64,000 nt of DNA from Amycolatopsis anabasis (GCF_009765355.1 NZ_VTHK01000025.1:83511-147510), one strand, 5' to 3'; shown: positions 34,307 through 43,299, counted from the stretch's first letter. Translations and numbers: made by a program. The notes: generated from the sequence alone by a model not told the origin.

Positions 34307-35272
34307 TCAACCCGCGCCGATGAGGCGTAGCGCGCTCTGCAGCCGGTGTTCCCCCCGTTCGGCCGCCCGCGCCGCGCCCGCCTTGCGCACCCGGTCCAGT
34401 TCGGCCGGGTCCGCGAGCAGCGCGTTCGCCCCCTCCCGGACCGGCCGCAGGAGTTCGATGACCGCGTCGGCCACGGCGTCCTTGAGCTCGCCGTAGGACG
34501 TGTGCCGCCGCGCCACCTCCTCCGGCCGCGCTCCCGTGCACGCGGCCAGGATCTCCAGCAGGTTGGCCAGCCCGGGCCGGTCCTCCGGCCGGTACTCCAG
34601 CGTGCTCTGCCCGTCGGTGACCGCGCGCCGGACCTTGCGCCGGATCAGTTCCGGCTCGTCCAGCACGAACACCACACCCGCCGAGTCCCGGGTCGACTTG
34701 GACATCTTCCGCGCCGGATCGGCCAGATCCCGGATGCGCGCACCGGTCGGCGGCAGCACCGCCCGCGGCACGGTGAACACCTCGCCGTAGGTGCCGTTGA
34801 ACCGCCGGGCCAGCGCGCGCGCCAGTTCGACGTGCTGGCGCTGGTCGTCGCCGACCGGCACCTCGTCGGCGCCCTGCAGCAGGATGTCCGCGGCCATCAG
34901 CACCGGGTAGGTGAGCAGGCTCAGCCGCACCCCGGCCTGGCCCTTGGACTTCTCCTTGAACTGGATCATCCGCGCGGCCTCGCCGAAGCTCGCCGTGCAC
35001 TCCAGGACCCAGGTGAGCGCGCCCAGTTCACGGGCGAGATCGGACTGCACGAAGATCCGCTCGGCCGGGATCCCGGCCGCGATCAGCACGGCCAGCTGCT
35101 CACCGGCCAGCGCCCGCAGCTTCGCCGGGTTGTGCGTGGTGGTCATCGCGTGCAGATCGGAGACGAAGTACAGGTCGTCTTCGCCGCCTTCGGCCACCCA
35201 GCGCTGGAGGGCGCCCAGGTAGTTGCCGATGTGCACGTGGCCGGACGGAGTGATTCCGGAGAGTCTGCTCAT
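34307..35272 (-). CDS. trpS: Tryptophanyl-tRNA synthetase
   Basis: 321 aa, class I aminoacyl-tRNA synthetase. The HIGH-type motif is PSGHVHIGN (residues 9-17) and the KMSKS loop is K189-MSKS; LTYPVLMAADIL and GDDQRQHVELAR are typical Trp-binding segments. It charges tRNA-Trp. The ATG at 35272 gives a standard start; AAGG in the spacer upstream could be the ribosome site. A 19-aa leader peptide with tandem Trp codons and a terminator hairpin lie upstream, so expression is probably controlled by attenuation in response to charged tRNA-Trp. Confidence 0.95.
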   Translation of the reverse strand: MSRLSGITPSGHVHIGNYLGALQRWVAEGGEDDLYFVSDLHAMTTTHNPAKLRALAGEQLAVLIAAGIPAERIFVQSDLARELGALTWVLECTASFGEAARMIQFKEKSKGQAGVRLSLLTYPVLMAADILLQGADEVPVGDDQRQHVELARALARRFNGTYGEVFTVPRAVLPPTGARIRDLADPARKMSKSTRDSAGVVFVLDEPELIRRKVRRAVTDGQSTLEYRPEDRPGLANLLEILAACTGARPEEVARRHTSYGELKDAVADAVIELLRPVREGANALLADPAELDRVRKAGAARAAERGEHRLQSALRLIGAG

Positions 35273-35323
35273 TTCGCCTTCCCATGGGTCGCGCCGCCCG
35301 GCGAGAAGGCCCCGGAAACGAAG

Positions 35324-35347
35324 CAGGCCGCCCACCGGGGCGGCCTG
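35324..35347 (-). terminator. Attenuator terminator hairpin upstream of trpS
   Basis: CAGGCCGCCC (35324-35333) and GGGCGGCCTG (35338-35347) form a perfect 10-bp stem with a 4-nt loop on the trpS leader transcript. A competing stem, GCCGCCC (35374-35380) with GGGCGGC (35383-35389), overlaps the end of the leader peptide and can trade partners with the terminator, as in trp-type attenuation. Confidence 0.7.
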
Positions 35348-35355
35348 TTGTGCTG

Positions 35356-35415
35356 TCAGCGCACGGTCGAGGAGCCGCCCGAGGGCGGCCACCACTGTCC
35401 GGTGCGCGTTCGCAT
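35356..35415 (-). CDS. trpS leader peptide with tandem Trp codons
   Basis: ATG at 35413-35415, 19 aa, MRTRTGQWWPPSGGSSTVR, stop TGA at 35356-35358. The two adjacent TGG codons (residues 8-9) sit just before the GC-rich region that can form alternative hairpins. When tRNA-Trp charging is low, ribosome stalling at these codons should favour the antiterminator and so trpS expression. The peptide itself needs no function. Ribosome-mediated attenuation of trp genes and of trpS has been proposed in actinobacteria; this copy is inferred from sequence alone. Confidence 0.75.
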   Translation of the reverse strand: MRTRTGQWWPPSGGSSTVR

Positions 35416-35609
35416 GCCATCCAGTGTAGCGGCCGGTACAAGCGTGCCAATTTCGACCGGCAGGTTCACCGAAAAGCAAAGGAATTCACCGGAAAGAGCA
35501 AAACGAAAGAGAGCACTCCTCGCATTCCGGGCGGGCCGCGTCAATACTGCGCATCGACACGCCCGGTTAACATGGTTCACCGCCCGCTCCCGGAGTTACC
35601 TTTCTTGGC

Positions 35610-35915
35610 ATGTATGTCGTACTGGTGAACTACACCGCTCCGCTGGAAGAAGTCGACTACGTGCTGCCGGACCACGTCGAATGGCTGGCCAAACAATACG
35701 ATCATGGCTATTTCCTGGCGTCCGGGCGCAGGGTGCCGCGGGACGGCGGTGTGATCATCGCCCGGCCGATGCTGCGCGGAAAACTGGACGCCATCCTGGC
35801 CACCGATCCGTTCGCGATCAAACATATGGCGAAATACGAGGTGATCGAGTTCTCGCCGACCAGGACCGCGCCCGAACTGCGCATGATCAACGAGGCCGTC
35901 GCCCACGCCGGCTAG
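35610..35915 (+). CDS. YciI-family protein
   Basis: 101 aa, one YciI/YCII-related domain (ferredoxin-like fold). It has MYVVLVNYTAPLEEVDYVLPDHVEWLAKQY with the His-Asp style pair (D21-H22) proposed as catalytic, and GYFLASGRRVPRDGGVIIA. Such proteins are probable small lyases or dehydrochlorinase relatives, but most have no assigned reaction. The ATG at 35610 is preceded by a long AT-richer region (35430-35600) that probably holds its promoter. It ends in a CTAG shared with the stop of the Cys-rich gene on the other strand. Confidence 0.88.
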   Translation: MYVVLVNYTAPLEEVDYVLPDHVEWLAKQYDHGYFLASGRRVPRDGGVIIARPMLRGKLDAILATDPFAIKHMAKYEVIEFSPTRTAPELRMINEAVAHAG

Positions 35916-36076
35916 GCGGCCTTGGCGAACTCCGCCTTCGCCTTCTTGAGGGCGAGCACCGGGCACTTCTTGCAGCGAGGCTTGGACCGGCAGCACTTCT
36001 TCTTGACCTTGCCGGCCTTCATCAGCTTGCGGACCCTCGCCCGGGGGTCCGCGGCCTTGCTGTCCTTCTTTCCCAC
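35912..36076 (-). CDS. 54-aa basic Cys-rich protein beside an iron box
   Basis: The frame encodes a Lys-rich protein, starting VGKKDSKAADPRARVRK, with one Cys cluster KKKCCRSKPRCKKCP (C-C-x4-C-x2-C), then ALKKAKAEFAKAA. Four cysteines could bind Zn, Fe or an Fe-S cluster; none is shown. The GTG at 36076 has GGAG 6 nt upstream. A DtxR/IdeR-type site (36112-36127) lies 35 bp upstream, which predicts expression under iron limitation. The stop overlaps the YciI stop in a CTAG. Small basic Cys proteins of this kind are conserved in actinobacteria as hypotheticals. Confidence 0.7.
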   Translation of the reverse strand: MGKKDSKAADPRARVRKLMKAGKVKKKCCRSKPRCKKCPVLALKKAKAEFAKAA

Positions 36077-36111
36077 ACCACGCTCCAGTGAATCGCTCGC
36101 GGCGTCTCAGG

Positions 36112-36127
36112 TTAGGTGAGCCTAACC
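36112..36127. promoter_or_regulatory. IdeR/DtxR-type iron box
   Basis: TTAGGTGAGCCTAACC at 36112-36127 closely matches the mycobacterial IdeR consensus (TTAGGTTAGSCTAACCTAA). It lies 35 bp before the Cys-rich gene and 149 bp before typA, so control of the small gene is the better guess. Confidence 0.7.
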
Positions 36128-36275
36128 GGTTTCCGGGCGTGGTGCTGCTCACAATCGCGTGAAATGTATCCTGGAACAGTCCGCGTGTGGCCAGAGTCGG
36201 CCACGGTGCACCTCGCTCGCCGGGCGAGCGGTGCCGCGGGCGCCACCAGCCCTTCGGAGTTTCAGGAGCCCACGC

Positions 36276-38210
36276 GTGCCCGCAGCCAGTGTCACCGCCT
36301 CACGCACCGAAGGCGCGGCGTCCGGTAAGACGCGGCCCGACCTGCGCAACATCGCCATCGTGGCACACGTCGACCACGGCAAGACCACCCTGGTCGACGC
36401 CATGCTCCGCCAGTCCGGCGCGTTCGCCGAACGCGCCGAGGTGGTGGACCGGGTGATGGACTCCGGCGAGCTGGAGCGCGAAAAGGGCATCACCATCCTG
36501 GCGAAGAACACCGCCATCCGGCGCCAGACCCCCGACGGCCCGGTGACGATCAACGTCATCGACACCCCCGGGCACGCCGACTTCGGCGGCGAGGTCGAGC
36601 GTGGACTGTCCATGGTGGACGGTGTGGTGCTGCTGGTGGACGCCAGCGAGGGCCCGCTGCCGCAGACCCGGTTCGTGCTGCGCAAGACCCTGGAGGCCGG
36701 GCTGCCGGTGGTCCTGGTGGTCAACAAGGTCGACCGGCCGGACGCGCGGATCGCCGAGGTCGTCGACGAGACCCACGATCTGCTGCTGGACCTGGCCGGG
36801 GACATCGAGGACGCCGATCTGGACGCGGTCCTCGACCTGCCGGTCGTCTACGCCAGCGCCCGCGCCGGGAAGGCGAGCCTGGAGCGCCCCGCGGACGGCG
36901 GCCTGCCGGACAGCGACAACCTCGACCCGCTGTTCGAGACCCTGCTCTCGCACGTGCCCGCCCCGGCCGCCGATCCGGACGGCCCGCTGCGCGCGCTGGT
37001 CACCAACCTCGACGCGTCCAACTTCCTCGGCCGGATCGCGCTGATCCGCATCCACTCCGGCAAGCTGCGCAAGGGCCAGACCGTGGCCTGGCTGCGCGAG
37101 GACTCCTCGATCCAGTCGGTCCGGATCTCCGAGCTGCTGATCACCGAGGCGCTCACCCGCGTCCCGGCGCAGGAGGCGAGCGCGGGCGATCTGGTCGCCA
37201 TCGCGGGCATCCCGGACATCACCATCGGCGACACGCTCGCCGACCCGGAGAACCCCGAGGCGCTGCCGCGGATCACCGTGGACGAACCGGCCATCTCGAT
37301 GACCATCGGCGTCAACACCTCGCCGCTGGCCGGCCGCAACGGCGGCGACAAGGTCACCGCGCGGCTGGTCAAGGCCCGCCTGGACGCGGAGCTGGTCGGC
37401 AACGTCAGCATCCGCGTGCTGCCCACCGAGCGCCCGGACACCTGGGAGGTCCAGGGCCGGGGCGAGCTCGCGCTGGCGATCCTGGTCGAGCAGATGCGCC
37501 GCGAGGGCTTCGAGCTGACCGTCGGCAAGCCGCAGGTGGTCACCAAGACGATCGACGGCAAGCTGCACGAGCCGTTCGAGCGCCTGACCATCGACGCCCC
37601 CGAGGAGCACCTCGGCGGGATCACCCAGCTGCTCGCCGCCCGCAAGGGCCGGATGGAGCACATGGGCGGGCACGGCACCGGCCGGATCAAACTGGACTAC
37701 GTGCTCCCGGCGCGCGGCCTGATCGGCTTCCGCACCGACTTCCTCACCGAGACCCGCGGCACCGGTATCGCGAACCACGTGTTCGAGGGCTACTTCCCGT
37801 GGGCCGGTGAGATCCGCACCCGGCACAGCGGTTCGCTGGTCGCCGACCGGTCGGGCCCGATCACCGCGTACGCGATGATCCAGCTCGCCGACCGCGGCAC
37901 GTTCTTCGTGGAGCCGGGCGCCGAGGTGTACGAGGGCATGGTCGTCGGGGAGAACCCGCGGGCCGAGGACCTCGACATCAACATCACCAAGGAGAAGAAG
38001 CTCACCAACATGCGTTCGTCCACCGGGGACGAGCTCGAGCGCCTCGCCCGCCCGCGCAAGCTGGGCCTGGAGGAGGCGCTGGAGTTCTGCGCGGTCGACG
38101 AATGCGTCGAGGTCGCCCCCGAGGTGGTCCGGGTCCGCAAGGTCACCCTCGACCTCACGCAGCGCGCGAAGGAGCGGTCGCGCGCGAAGAGCCGCGACAA
38201 CAACGCCTGA
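36276..38210 (+). CDS. typA: Ribosome-associated GTPase TypA/BipA
   Basis: 644 aa. The GTPase domain has AHVDHGKTT at residues 30-38, the switch II region DTPGHADFGGEV and the NKVD motif as VNKVDRPDAR. EF-G-like domains follow, with TypA-specific C-terminal segments (GLIGFRTDFLTETRGTGIANHVFEGY). TypA acts on 50S assembly and stress responses. The GTG at 36276 is decided by AGGAG 7 nt upstream; the ORF could extend to 36159 with non-conserved residues. The same order typA then lpqW occurs in mycobacteria. Confidence 0.96.
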   Translation: MPAASVTASRTEGAASGKTRPDLRNIAIVAHVDHGKTTLVDAMLRQSGAFAERAEVVDRVMDSGELEREKGITILAKNTAIRRQTPDGPVTINVIDTPGHADFGGEVERGLSMVDGVVLLVDASEGPLPQTRFVLRKTLEAGLPVVLVVNKVDRPDARIAEVVDETHDLLLDLAGDIEDADLDAVLDLPVVYASARAGKASLERPADGGLPDSDNLDPLFETLLSHVPAPAADPDGPLRALVTNLDASNFLGRIALIRIHSGKLRKGQTVAWLREDSSIQSVRISELLITEALTRVPAQEASAGDLVAIAGIPDITIGDTLADPENPEALPRITVDEPAISMTIGVNTSPLAGRNGGDKVTARLVKARLDAELVGNVSIRVLPTERPDTWEVQGRGELALAILVEQMRREGFELTVGKPQVVTKTIDGKLHEPFERLTIDAPEEHLGGITQLLAARKGRMEHMGGHGTGRIKLDYVLPARGLIGFRTDFLTETRGTGIANHVFEGYFPWAGEIRTRHSGSLVADRSGPITAYAMIQLADRGTFFVEPGAEVYEGMVVGENPRAEDLDINITKEKKLTNMRSSTGDELERLARPRKLGLEEALEFCAVDECVEVAPEVVRVRKVTLDLTQRAKERSRAKSRDNNA

Positions 38211-38369
38211 TCTCCGCGATCGACGGAACCGGACACCGGGTCGGGACGTCTGCCGAACGGCGGTACCCGATCCGGTGATCGCTGTCCGCCACCGGTCTGG
38301 CAATCTCGGTGACGCGGCGACAGACCGCGTGGCACCATGGCGGACCCAGTGGGAAACGGGGGAGGCAAC

Positions 38370-40106
38370 GTGCGGAAGAAGACGACGGCTCTACTCCTGG
38401 TAGTCGTCTCCGCGTTCGCCGCCGGATGCTCCAACACCCCGCCCCCGCCGGTCGTTTCGTCCCCGGTCGCGCAGTCCTCGACCAGTCCGGCGAAGAACGT
38501 CTCGCAGATCGTGGTGGGCGTGGACGACATCGCCGGCGGCTACAACCCGCACAACCTGGCCGATTCCTCCACGGTCACCGCCGCGCTCGCCCAGCTGCTG
38601 CTGCCTTCGGTGTTCCGGAAGAAGGACGACGGCACGCCCGAACTGGACCGGAACCTGATGCGGTCCGCCCAGGTCGTCTCCGAGCAGCCGTTCACCGTGG
38701 CCTACGAGATCCGCCCGGACGCGTCCTGGTCCGACGGCGCGCCGATCGCCGTGGAGGACTTCGTCTACCTCCGCGACGCCATGCGCGATCAACCCGGCGT
38801 GGTGCAGCCCGCGGGCTACCGTCTGATCTCCGACATCCGGCCCGGTGAGGGTGGCAAACGGGTCGAAGTCGTCTTCGCCAAGCCCTATCCGGCGTGGCAG
38901 TCGCTGTTCACCAACCTGCTGCCGCAGCACCTGCTCAAGGACGCCCCGGGTGGCTGGCAGCAGGCGCTCGAAGGCAGTTTCCCGGCGGTCGCCGGGCCGT
39001 TCTCGATCAAGGTCCTGGACTCCGGCCGCGGCGAGATCATCCTGGAACGCAACGAGCGGTGGTGGGAGAAACCCGCCGCGGTGGACCGGATCGTGCTGCG
39101 CCGCATCGATCAGGCGGGGATGGCCGCCGCGCTGCGCAGCGGCAACGACCAGTTCGCCATGGGGCGGACCGACGCGACCGCCCTGCGGCAGCTCGGCGAA
39201 CTCGGCCCGGGCGTCCGCCTGCACACCGTCGCCGCCCCGAAGGTGGCCGATCTGCTGCTGCGGCCGGTCGGTGTGCTGGCCGACGCGCAGGTTCGTGCCG
39301 GGGTCGCCGCGCTGATCGACCGTTCGAAGCTCATCGACAAGGGCGTCGCGGGCGGGCCGTCCGCGACGCTGCGCGCGGACGCCCAGGTCCTGCCGCCCTC
39401 GGGAGTGCCCGGGTACGCGCCGACGATCCCGGCCGCCGGGGCGCCGGGGAAACCGGATCCGCAGAAGGCACAGGAACTGCTGACCGCCGCCGGGTACCGC
39501 CGGGAGGCCGGGGTCTGGCGCAAGGACGGTAAGTCGCTGTCCCTGGTCATCGCCTCGCCGGGGCAGCAGGAGCCGTACGCCGGGATGGCCAAGGAACTCA
39601 CCACCCAGCTCGTCGCGGCCGGGATCGAGGTCCGCACGATCACCCCGCCGCCGCGGGAACTGTTCTCCACCCTGCTCGCCATGCCGGTGGGCGGCCCGGC
39701 GCAGCCGCTGGCCCAGGAGAACGCGACCAGCGGGGTCGGCGTGGACATCGCGGTCGTGCCGCAACCGGTCGGCGGGGATCCGGCGACCGTGCTCGCGTCG
39801 ACCTTCGGCTGCCGTCCCGGGCAGCAATCCGGCGATCAGGCCGCACCGGTCGTTCCGCCCAATTCGGCCGCCTTCTGTTCGCAAGCCCTGCAGCCGACGA
39901 TCGATGCGGCGCTAACCGGGGCGACCCCGCTTCCTGAAGCGCTTTCCCAGCTGGAACCGGAATTGTGGCGGCAAAACGTCGTCGTCCCGTTGTTCCAGCT
40001 GGCCGACACCCTGGCCATCGGATCGGGGGTATCCGGGGTGACACCCGGACCACCGCTGGTTGGGCCATTTGGGTCCGCCGTTAACTGGACTCGTGGCGCC
40101 AAGTAA
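38370..40106 (+). CDS. lpqW: LpqW-like substrate-binding-family lipoprotein
   Basis: 578 aa. A signal with lipobox FAAGC gives a lipidated Cys at about residue 20. The rest is an oligopeptide-binding-type (SBP_bac_5) fold with IRPDASWSDGAPIAVEDFVYL and FSIKVLDSGRGEIILERNERWW. GTG at 38370 has GGGGGAGG 5 nt upstream. By position after typA it matches mycobacterial LpqW, which controls phosphatidylinositol mannoside and lipoarabinomannan synthesis rather than peptide uptake. The next gene is another binding protein, so a peptide-binding role is also possible. Confidence 0.8.
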   Translation: MRKKTTALLLVVVSAFAAGCSNTPPPPVVSSPVAQSSTSPAKNVSQIVVGVDDIAGGYNPHNLADSSTVTAALAQLLLPSVFRKKDDGTPELDRNLMRSAQVVSEQPFTVAYEIRPDASWSDGAPIAVEDFVYLRDAMRDQPGVVQPAGYRLISDIRPGEGGKRVEVVFAKPYPAWQSLFTNLLPQHLLKDAPGGWQQALEGSFPAVAGPFSIKVLDSGRGEIILERNERWWEKPAAVDRIVLRRIDQAGMAAALRSGNDQFAMGRTDATALRQLGELGPGVRLHTVAAPKVADLLLRPVGVLADAQVRAGVAALIDRSKLIDKGVAGGPSATLRADAQVLPPSGVPGYAPTIPAAGAPGKPDPQKAQELLTAAGYRREAGVWRKDGKSLSLVIASPGQQEPYAGMAKELTTQLVAAGIEVRTITPPPRELFSTLLAMPVGGPAQPLAQENATSGVGVDIAVVPQPVGGDPATVLASTFGCRPGQQSGDQAAPVVPPNSAAFCSQALQPTIDAALTGATPLPEALSQLEPELWRQNVVVPLFQLADTLAIGSGVSGVTPGPPLVGPFGSAVNWTRGAK

Positions 40107-40316
40107 CCGAAGTATTTCCTGAAGCCACCTGGAAGTCACCCTTTGGTCACGATCGCACGGGAAGTGGTGACTCCGCGTGCTCTACCTTTCTAGCGTGCTC
40201 CCGCAGTGCGCCAATTGCGTGTCGCTTGGCGTGTCATAAGCTCCGGCCAACAATCCGGAGCGGTGTGGGCCCGGGTTCCGACTACCCACGGCCCAGTGCT
40301 AGGAGGGCACACCTAA

Positions 40317-42104
40317 ATGAGGAGATCCAAAGCAGTCTCCGCCTTCGCTGCGGTCGCGGCTGCTGCGCTCGTGCTGAGCGCCTGCAGTGGTGGTGGCAAC
40401 GGTGGCGACAACAACGGCTCGAGCGCCGATGTCAAAAGCATGGCGACCGGCAAGGCCCAGAACGGTGATACCTTCAAGCTGGCCGACGCTCCGAAGAGCG
40501 ACGTGGTCACGGTGGGTGTCGACGAGGGCTATTCGGCGTACAACAACGACACGCCGGACACCAACAGCTCGTACAACAACTACGTGGACAACATTGTGTT
40601 GGCCGGTGCGTACGTGCTCGACGGCAACAACAAGGTGCTGCTCAACGCCGACATGTTCGAATCCTGGACGGTCACCTCCAAGGACCCGCAGGTCGTCCAG
40701 TGGAAGATCAAGCCGAACATGACCTGGTCCGACGGCAAGCCGTACGACTGCAAGGACCTCTACCTGGCCTGGCTGTCGCACAGCGAGAAGGCCAAGGACG
40801 GCGACACCCCGTTCTTCAAGGCCGCGGCCCCGGCCGGGTACAACCTCGTCGACCAGGGCGAGTGCAAGGACAACCTCACCTTCGAGGCGAAGTTCAGCAA
40901 GCCCTACCTCGACTACAAGGGCATGTTCGCGCCGACGCACGTCATGCCGGCGCACATCATCGAGCAGAAGACCGGCATCGCCGACATCACCGCGCTCAAG
41001 CCGAACGGTGACAAGGGCCAGCTGAAGAAGGCCGGCGACTTCTGGAACAACGAGTGGAAGGGCTTCAAGCCGGACATCATGCCGGCGTCGGGCCCGTACA
41101 AGATCACCGCGTTCGACGAGAACTCGAAGTCGGTGACCCTCGAGCGCAACCAGTCCTTCGCCGGTGCGAAGGGTGGCCCGCAGAAGATCGTCGTCCGGCC
41201 GTTCCCGGACACTCCCGCGATGGCCACCGCGCTGCAGAACGGTGAGATCGACGTCGTCGCGTCGACCCAGCCGGACACCACCGCCGCCGACACGCTGCGC
41301 AAGCTCGCCTCGGACGGTGTGACCTACGGTTCCGCTTCGCAGCTCACCTTCGAGCACCTGGACCTGCAGTACAAGCGGATGTTCTCCGATCCGGTGCTGC
41401 GCAAGGCGTTCTTCCAGGCCGTGAACCGCAACGAGATCGTCGAGAAGCTGCTCCGCGGTGTCCAGGCGGACGCCCAGCCGCTGAGCAGCATCGTGTTCTA
41501 CCCGGGTGAGCAGGGCTACGAGGACCGCTACAGCAAGATCTCGGGTCAGGGCGCCGAGGCCGCGGCCAAGACGCTGAGCGACGCGGGCTGGGTCAAGGGA
41601 CCGGACGGCATCTTCGCCAAGGACGGCAAGCGGTTCTCGGCGACGATCACGCACAACGCGAACCCGCGCCGGACCAAGACCGTGGAGATCATCGTCGCCC
41701 AGGCCAAGGCCGCGGGCATCGAGATCAAGGACGAGGTCGACCCGAACTTCCTGAAGGGCCGGCTGGACACGGGCAACTGGGACATCGCGCTGTTCGGGTG
41801 GTCGTCCACGCCGTTCAAGGCCGAGCAGCCGTCGATCTACGTCACCGGTGGTGGCCAGAACTACCAGGGCCTGTCCGACCCGAAGATCGACCAGGCCTTC
41901 CAGACCGCGGTGTCGGCGACCGACGAGGCCGTGGCCACGAAGGCGTACCAGGACGCGGACCAGGCGCTCGCGGATCAGAACGCGACGCTCCCGCTGTTCC
42001 AGACGCCGTCGATGTGGGCCTTCCGCGGCATCGACCGGGTGTACATGCAGTCGTACAACGGCGCCCTGTGGAACGCCGGGGAGTGGGAGAAGAAGGGCAA
42101 GTGA
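40317..42104 (+). CDS. Peptide ABC transporter substrate-binding lipoprotein
   Basis: 595 aa. The lipobox is LVLSACSGG (Cys at about residue 23), then a low-complexity Gly/Asn linker. The SBP_bac_5 fold has WKIKPNMTWSDGKPYDCKDLYLAW, SGPYKITAF and YDLFQTPSMWAF-like C-terminal features. AGGAGGG lies about 11 nt before the ATG. Codon use (AAG, AAC, GTC) is that of a highly expressed gene. It precedes two permease genes and a dual ATPase gene, so it is the receptor of a dipeptide or oligopeptide importer. A strong hairpin follows at once, probably to give more of it than of the permeases. Confidence 0.92.
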   Translation: MRRSKAVSAFAAVAAAALVLSACSGGGNGGDNNGSSADVKSMATGKAQNGDTFKLADAPKSDVVTVGVDEGYSAYNNDTPDTNSSYNNYVDNIVLAGAYVLDGNNKVLLNADMFESWTVTSKDPQVVQWKIKPNMTWSDGKPYDCKDLYLAWLSHSEKAKDGDTPFFKAAAPAGYNLVDQGECKDNLTFEAKFSKPYLDYKGMFAPTHVMPAHIIEQKTGIADITALKPNGDKGQLKKAGDFWNNEWKGFKPDIMPASGPYKITAFDENSKSVTLERNQSFAGAKGGPQKIVVRPFPDTPAMATALQNGEIDVVASTQPDTTAADTLRKLASDGVTYGSASQLTFEHLDLQYKRMFSDPVLRKAFFQAVNRNEIVEKLLRGVQADAQPLSSIVFYPGEQGYEDRYSKISGQGAEAAAKTLSDAGWVKGPDGIFAKDGKRFSATITHNANPRRTKTVEIIVAQAKAAGIEIKDEVDPNFLKGRLDTGNWDIALFGWSSTPFKAEQPSIYVTGGGQNYQGLSDPKIDQAFQTAVSATDEAVATKAYQDADQALADQNATLPLFQTPSMWAFRGIDRVYMQSYNGALWNAGEWEKKGK

Positions 42105-42140
42105 TCCCTTCCCACTCTTCGATTCGCTGATCGACCTGGT

Positions 42141-42179
42141 GGAACCGGGAGCCGGGCCAACAGCCCGGCTCCCGGTTCC
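42141..42179 (+). terminator. Strong hairpin between binding-protein and permease genes
   Basis: A perfect 17-bp stem, 42141-42157 with 42163-42179, and a 5-nt loop, 36 bp after the binding-protein stop. Without a T-run it may terminate partly or stabilise the upstream mRNA, giving excess binding protein as in many ABC operons. Confidence 0.7.
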
Positions 42180-42194
42180 CTCCGGAAGTAGCTG

Positions 42195-42222
42195 TTGACG
42201 CAAACGTGACCCCGACTACGGT
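42195..42222 (+). promoter_or_regulatory. Candidate promoter for the permease genes
   Basis: TTGACG (42195-42200) and TACGGT (42217-42222) are spaced by 16 bp, fitting a vegetative-sigma promoter, 60 bp before the TTG start of the first permease. Confidence 0.45.
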
Positions 42223-42282
42223 AGACCACCGGGGTGGGGCCGCCAGTACTTCCGGGCCGGGCCCGGACGAGGAGCAATTTCG

Positions 42283-43299
42283 TTGAACCTGGTTTATTAC
42301 GTACTACGTCGAGTGGCGATCTCGATCCCGATCCTGCTGATCGGTTCGTTCGCCCTCTACCTGATGGTCGCGGGCGCCGGTGACCCGCTCGCCGAGCTGC
42401 GCAGCCAGCCGAACGTCAGCCCGGCGGCCATCGCGGCCACGGCTCACGAACTCGGCCTCGACAAGGGTCTGCTCGCGAGATACTGGGACTGGCTGATCAG
42501 CTTCATCCAGGGCGACTGGGGTATCTCGATCGCCCAGGGCAACGCCATGGCGCCCGTGCTCCCCAAGGTGATGAGCGCGTTCGGCGTGACCTTCAAACTG
42601 GTCATCGGCGCCGAGATCCTCGCGCTGGTGATCGGGATCGCGGTCGGCGTCCTCGCCGCCGTCAAGCAGTACTCCATTATCGACTACATCGCGACCACGC
42701 TCGCGTTCCTGTTGTTCTCGATGCCCATTTTCTGCATCGCGATCGTGCTGAAGGAATACGCGATCGAGATCAACGGCTGGGTCCGGGATCTGGGCCTGAC
42801 CGACTGGCTCGGCAATCCGTGGCTGAAAACGGCCAGCCCGGAGAATCTGAAATCCGACGGATTCGGTGACTTCCTCATCAAGTATGTCGGCGCCTATCTG
42901 TTGCCCACGCTGGCACTGATGGCGATCAGCTTCGCGGCGTACAGCCGTTTCCAGCGCGCGGCGATGCTGGAAACGCTCAACATGGACTACGTGCGCACCG
43001 CACGGGCCAAGGGGCTGTCGTCGTCGCGGGTCATCTTCCGGCACGCGTTCCGCAACGCGCTCATCCCGGTGACCACCCTGTTCTCGGTCAACTTCGCGAC
43101 GGTGCTGACCGGCGCGATCATCACCGAACGGGTGTTCAACTGGAACGGTATGGGCACGGTGCTGGTCGAGGCCGTGAACAAGAACGACCCGAATGTGATG
43201 ATGGGCTGGCTGGTCCTGGTCGCCATCGCGGTGATCGTGGCCAACCTCATCGCTGATCTCCTGTACGGCATCTTGGACCCGAGGATTCGCGTTGGCTGA
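42283..43299 (+). CDS. Peptide ABC transporter permease (OppB/DppB type)
   Basis: 338 aa, six helices. The N-terminal helix begins MNLVYYVLRRVAISIPILLIGSFALYL and the motif TARAKGLSSSRVIFRHAFRNALIP is the EAA loop that contacts the ATPase. GAIITERVFNWNGMG is the usual DppB segment after it. The start is TTG at 42283, with GAGGAG 8 nt upstream. It overlaps the next permease by 8 bp. Together with the second permease and the dual ATPase it makes a complete importer; the ATPase gene is transcribed from the other strand. Confidence 0.93.
   Translation: MNLVYYVLRRVAISIPILLIGSFALYLMVAGAGDPLAELRSQPNVSPAAIAATAHELGLDKGLLARYWDWLISFIQGDWGISIAQGNAMAPVLPKVMSAFGVTFKLVIGAEILALVIGIAVGVLAAVKQYSIIDYIATTLAFLLFSMPIFCIAIVLKEYAIEINGWVRDLGLTDWLGNPWLKTASPENLKSDGFGDFLIKYVGAYLLPTLALMAISFAAYSRFQRAAMLETLNMDYVRTARAKGLSSSRVIFRHAFRNALIPVTTLFSVNFATVLTGAIITERVFNWNGMGTVLVEAVNKNDPNVMMGWLVLVAIAVIVANLIADLLYGILDPRIRVG

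Noticed and set aside
32478..35000. Long minus-strand open frame of about 840 codons opposite the regulator, kinase, NUDIX and trpS genes
   Set aside because: It is out-of-frame or antisense to clearly conserved genes and is rich in Arg/Gly/Pro as expected from a shadow of GC-rich codons.
38228..38276. Terminator after typA
   Set aside because: ACCGGA and TCCGGT arms are 37 bp apart and imperfect, so it is too weak to report as a feature.
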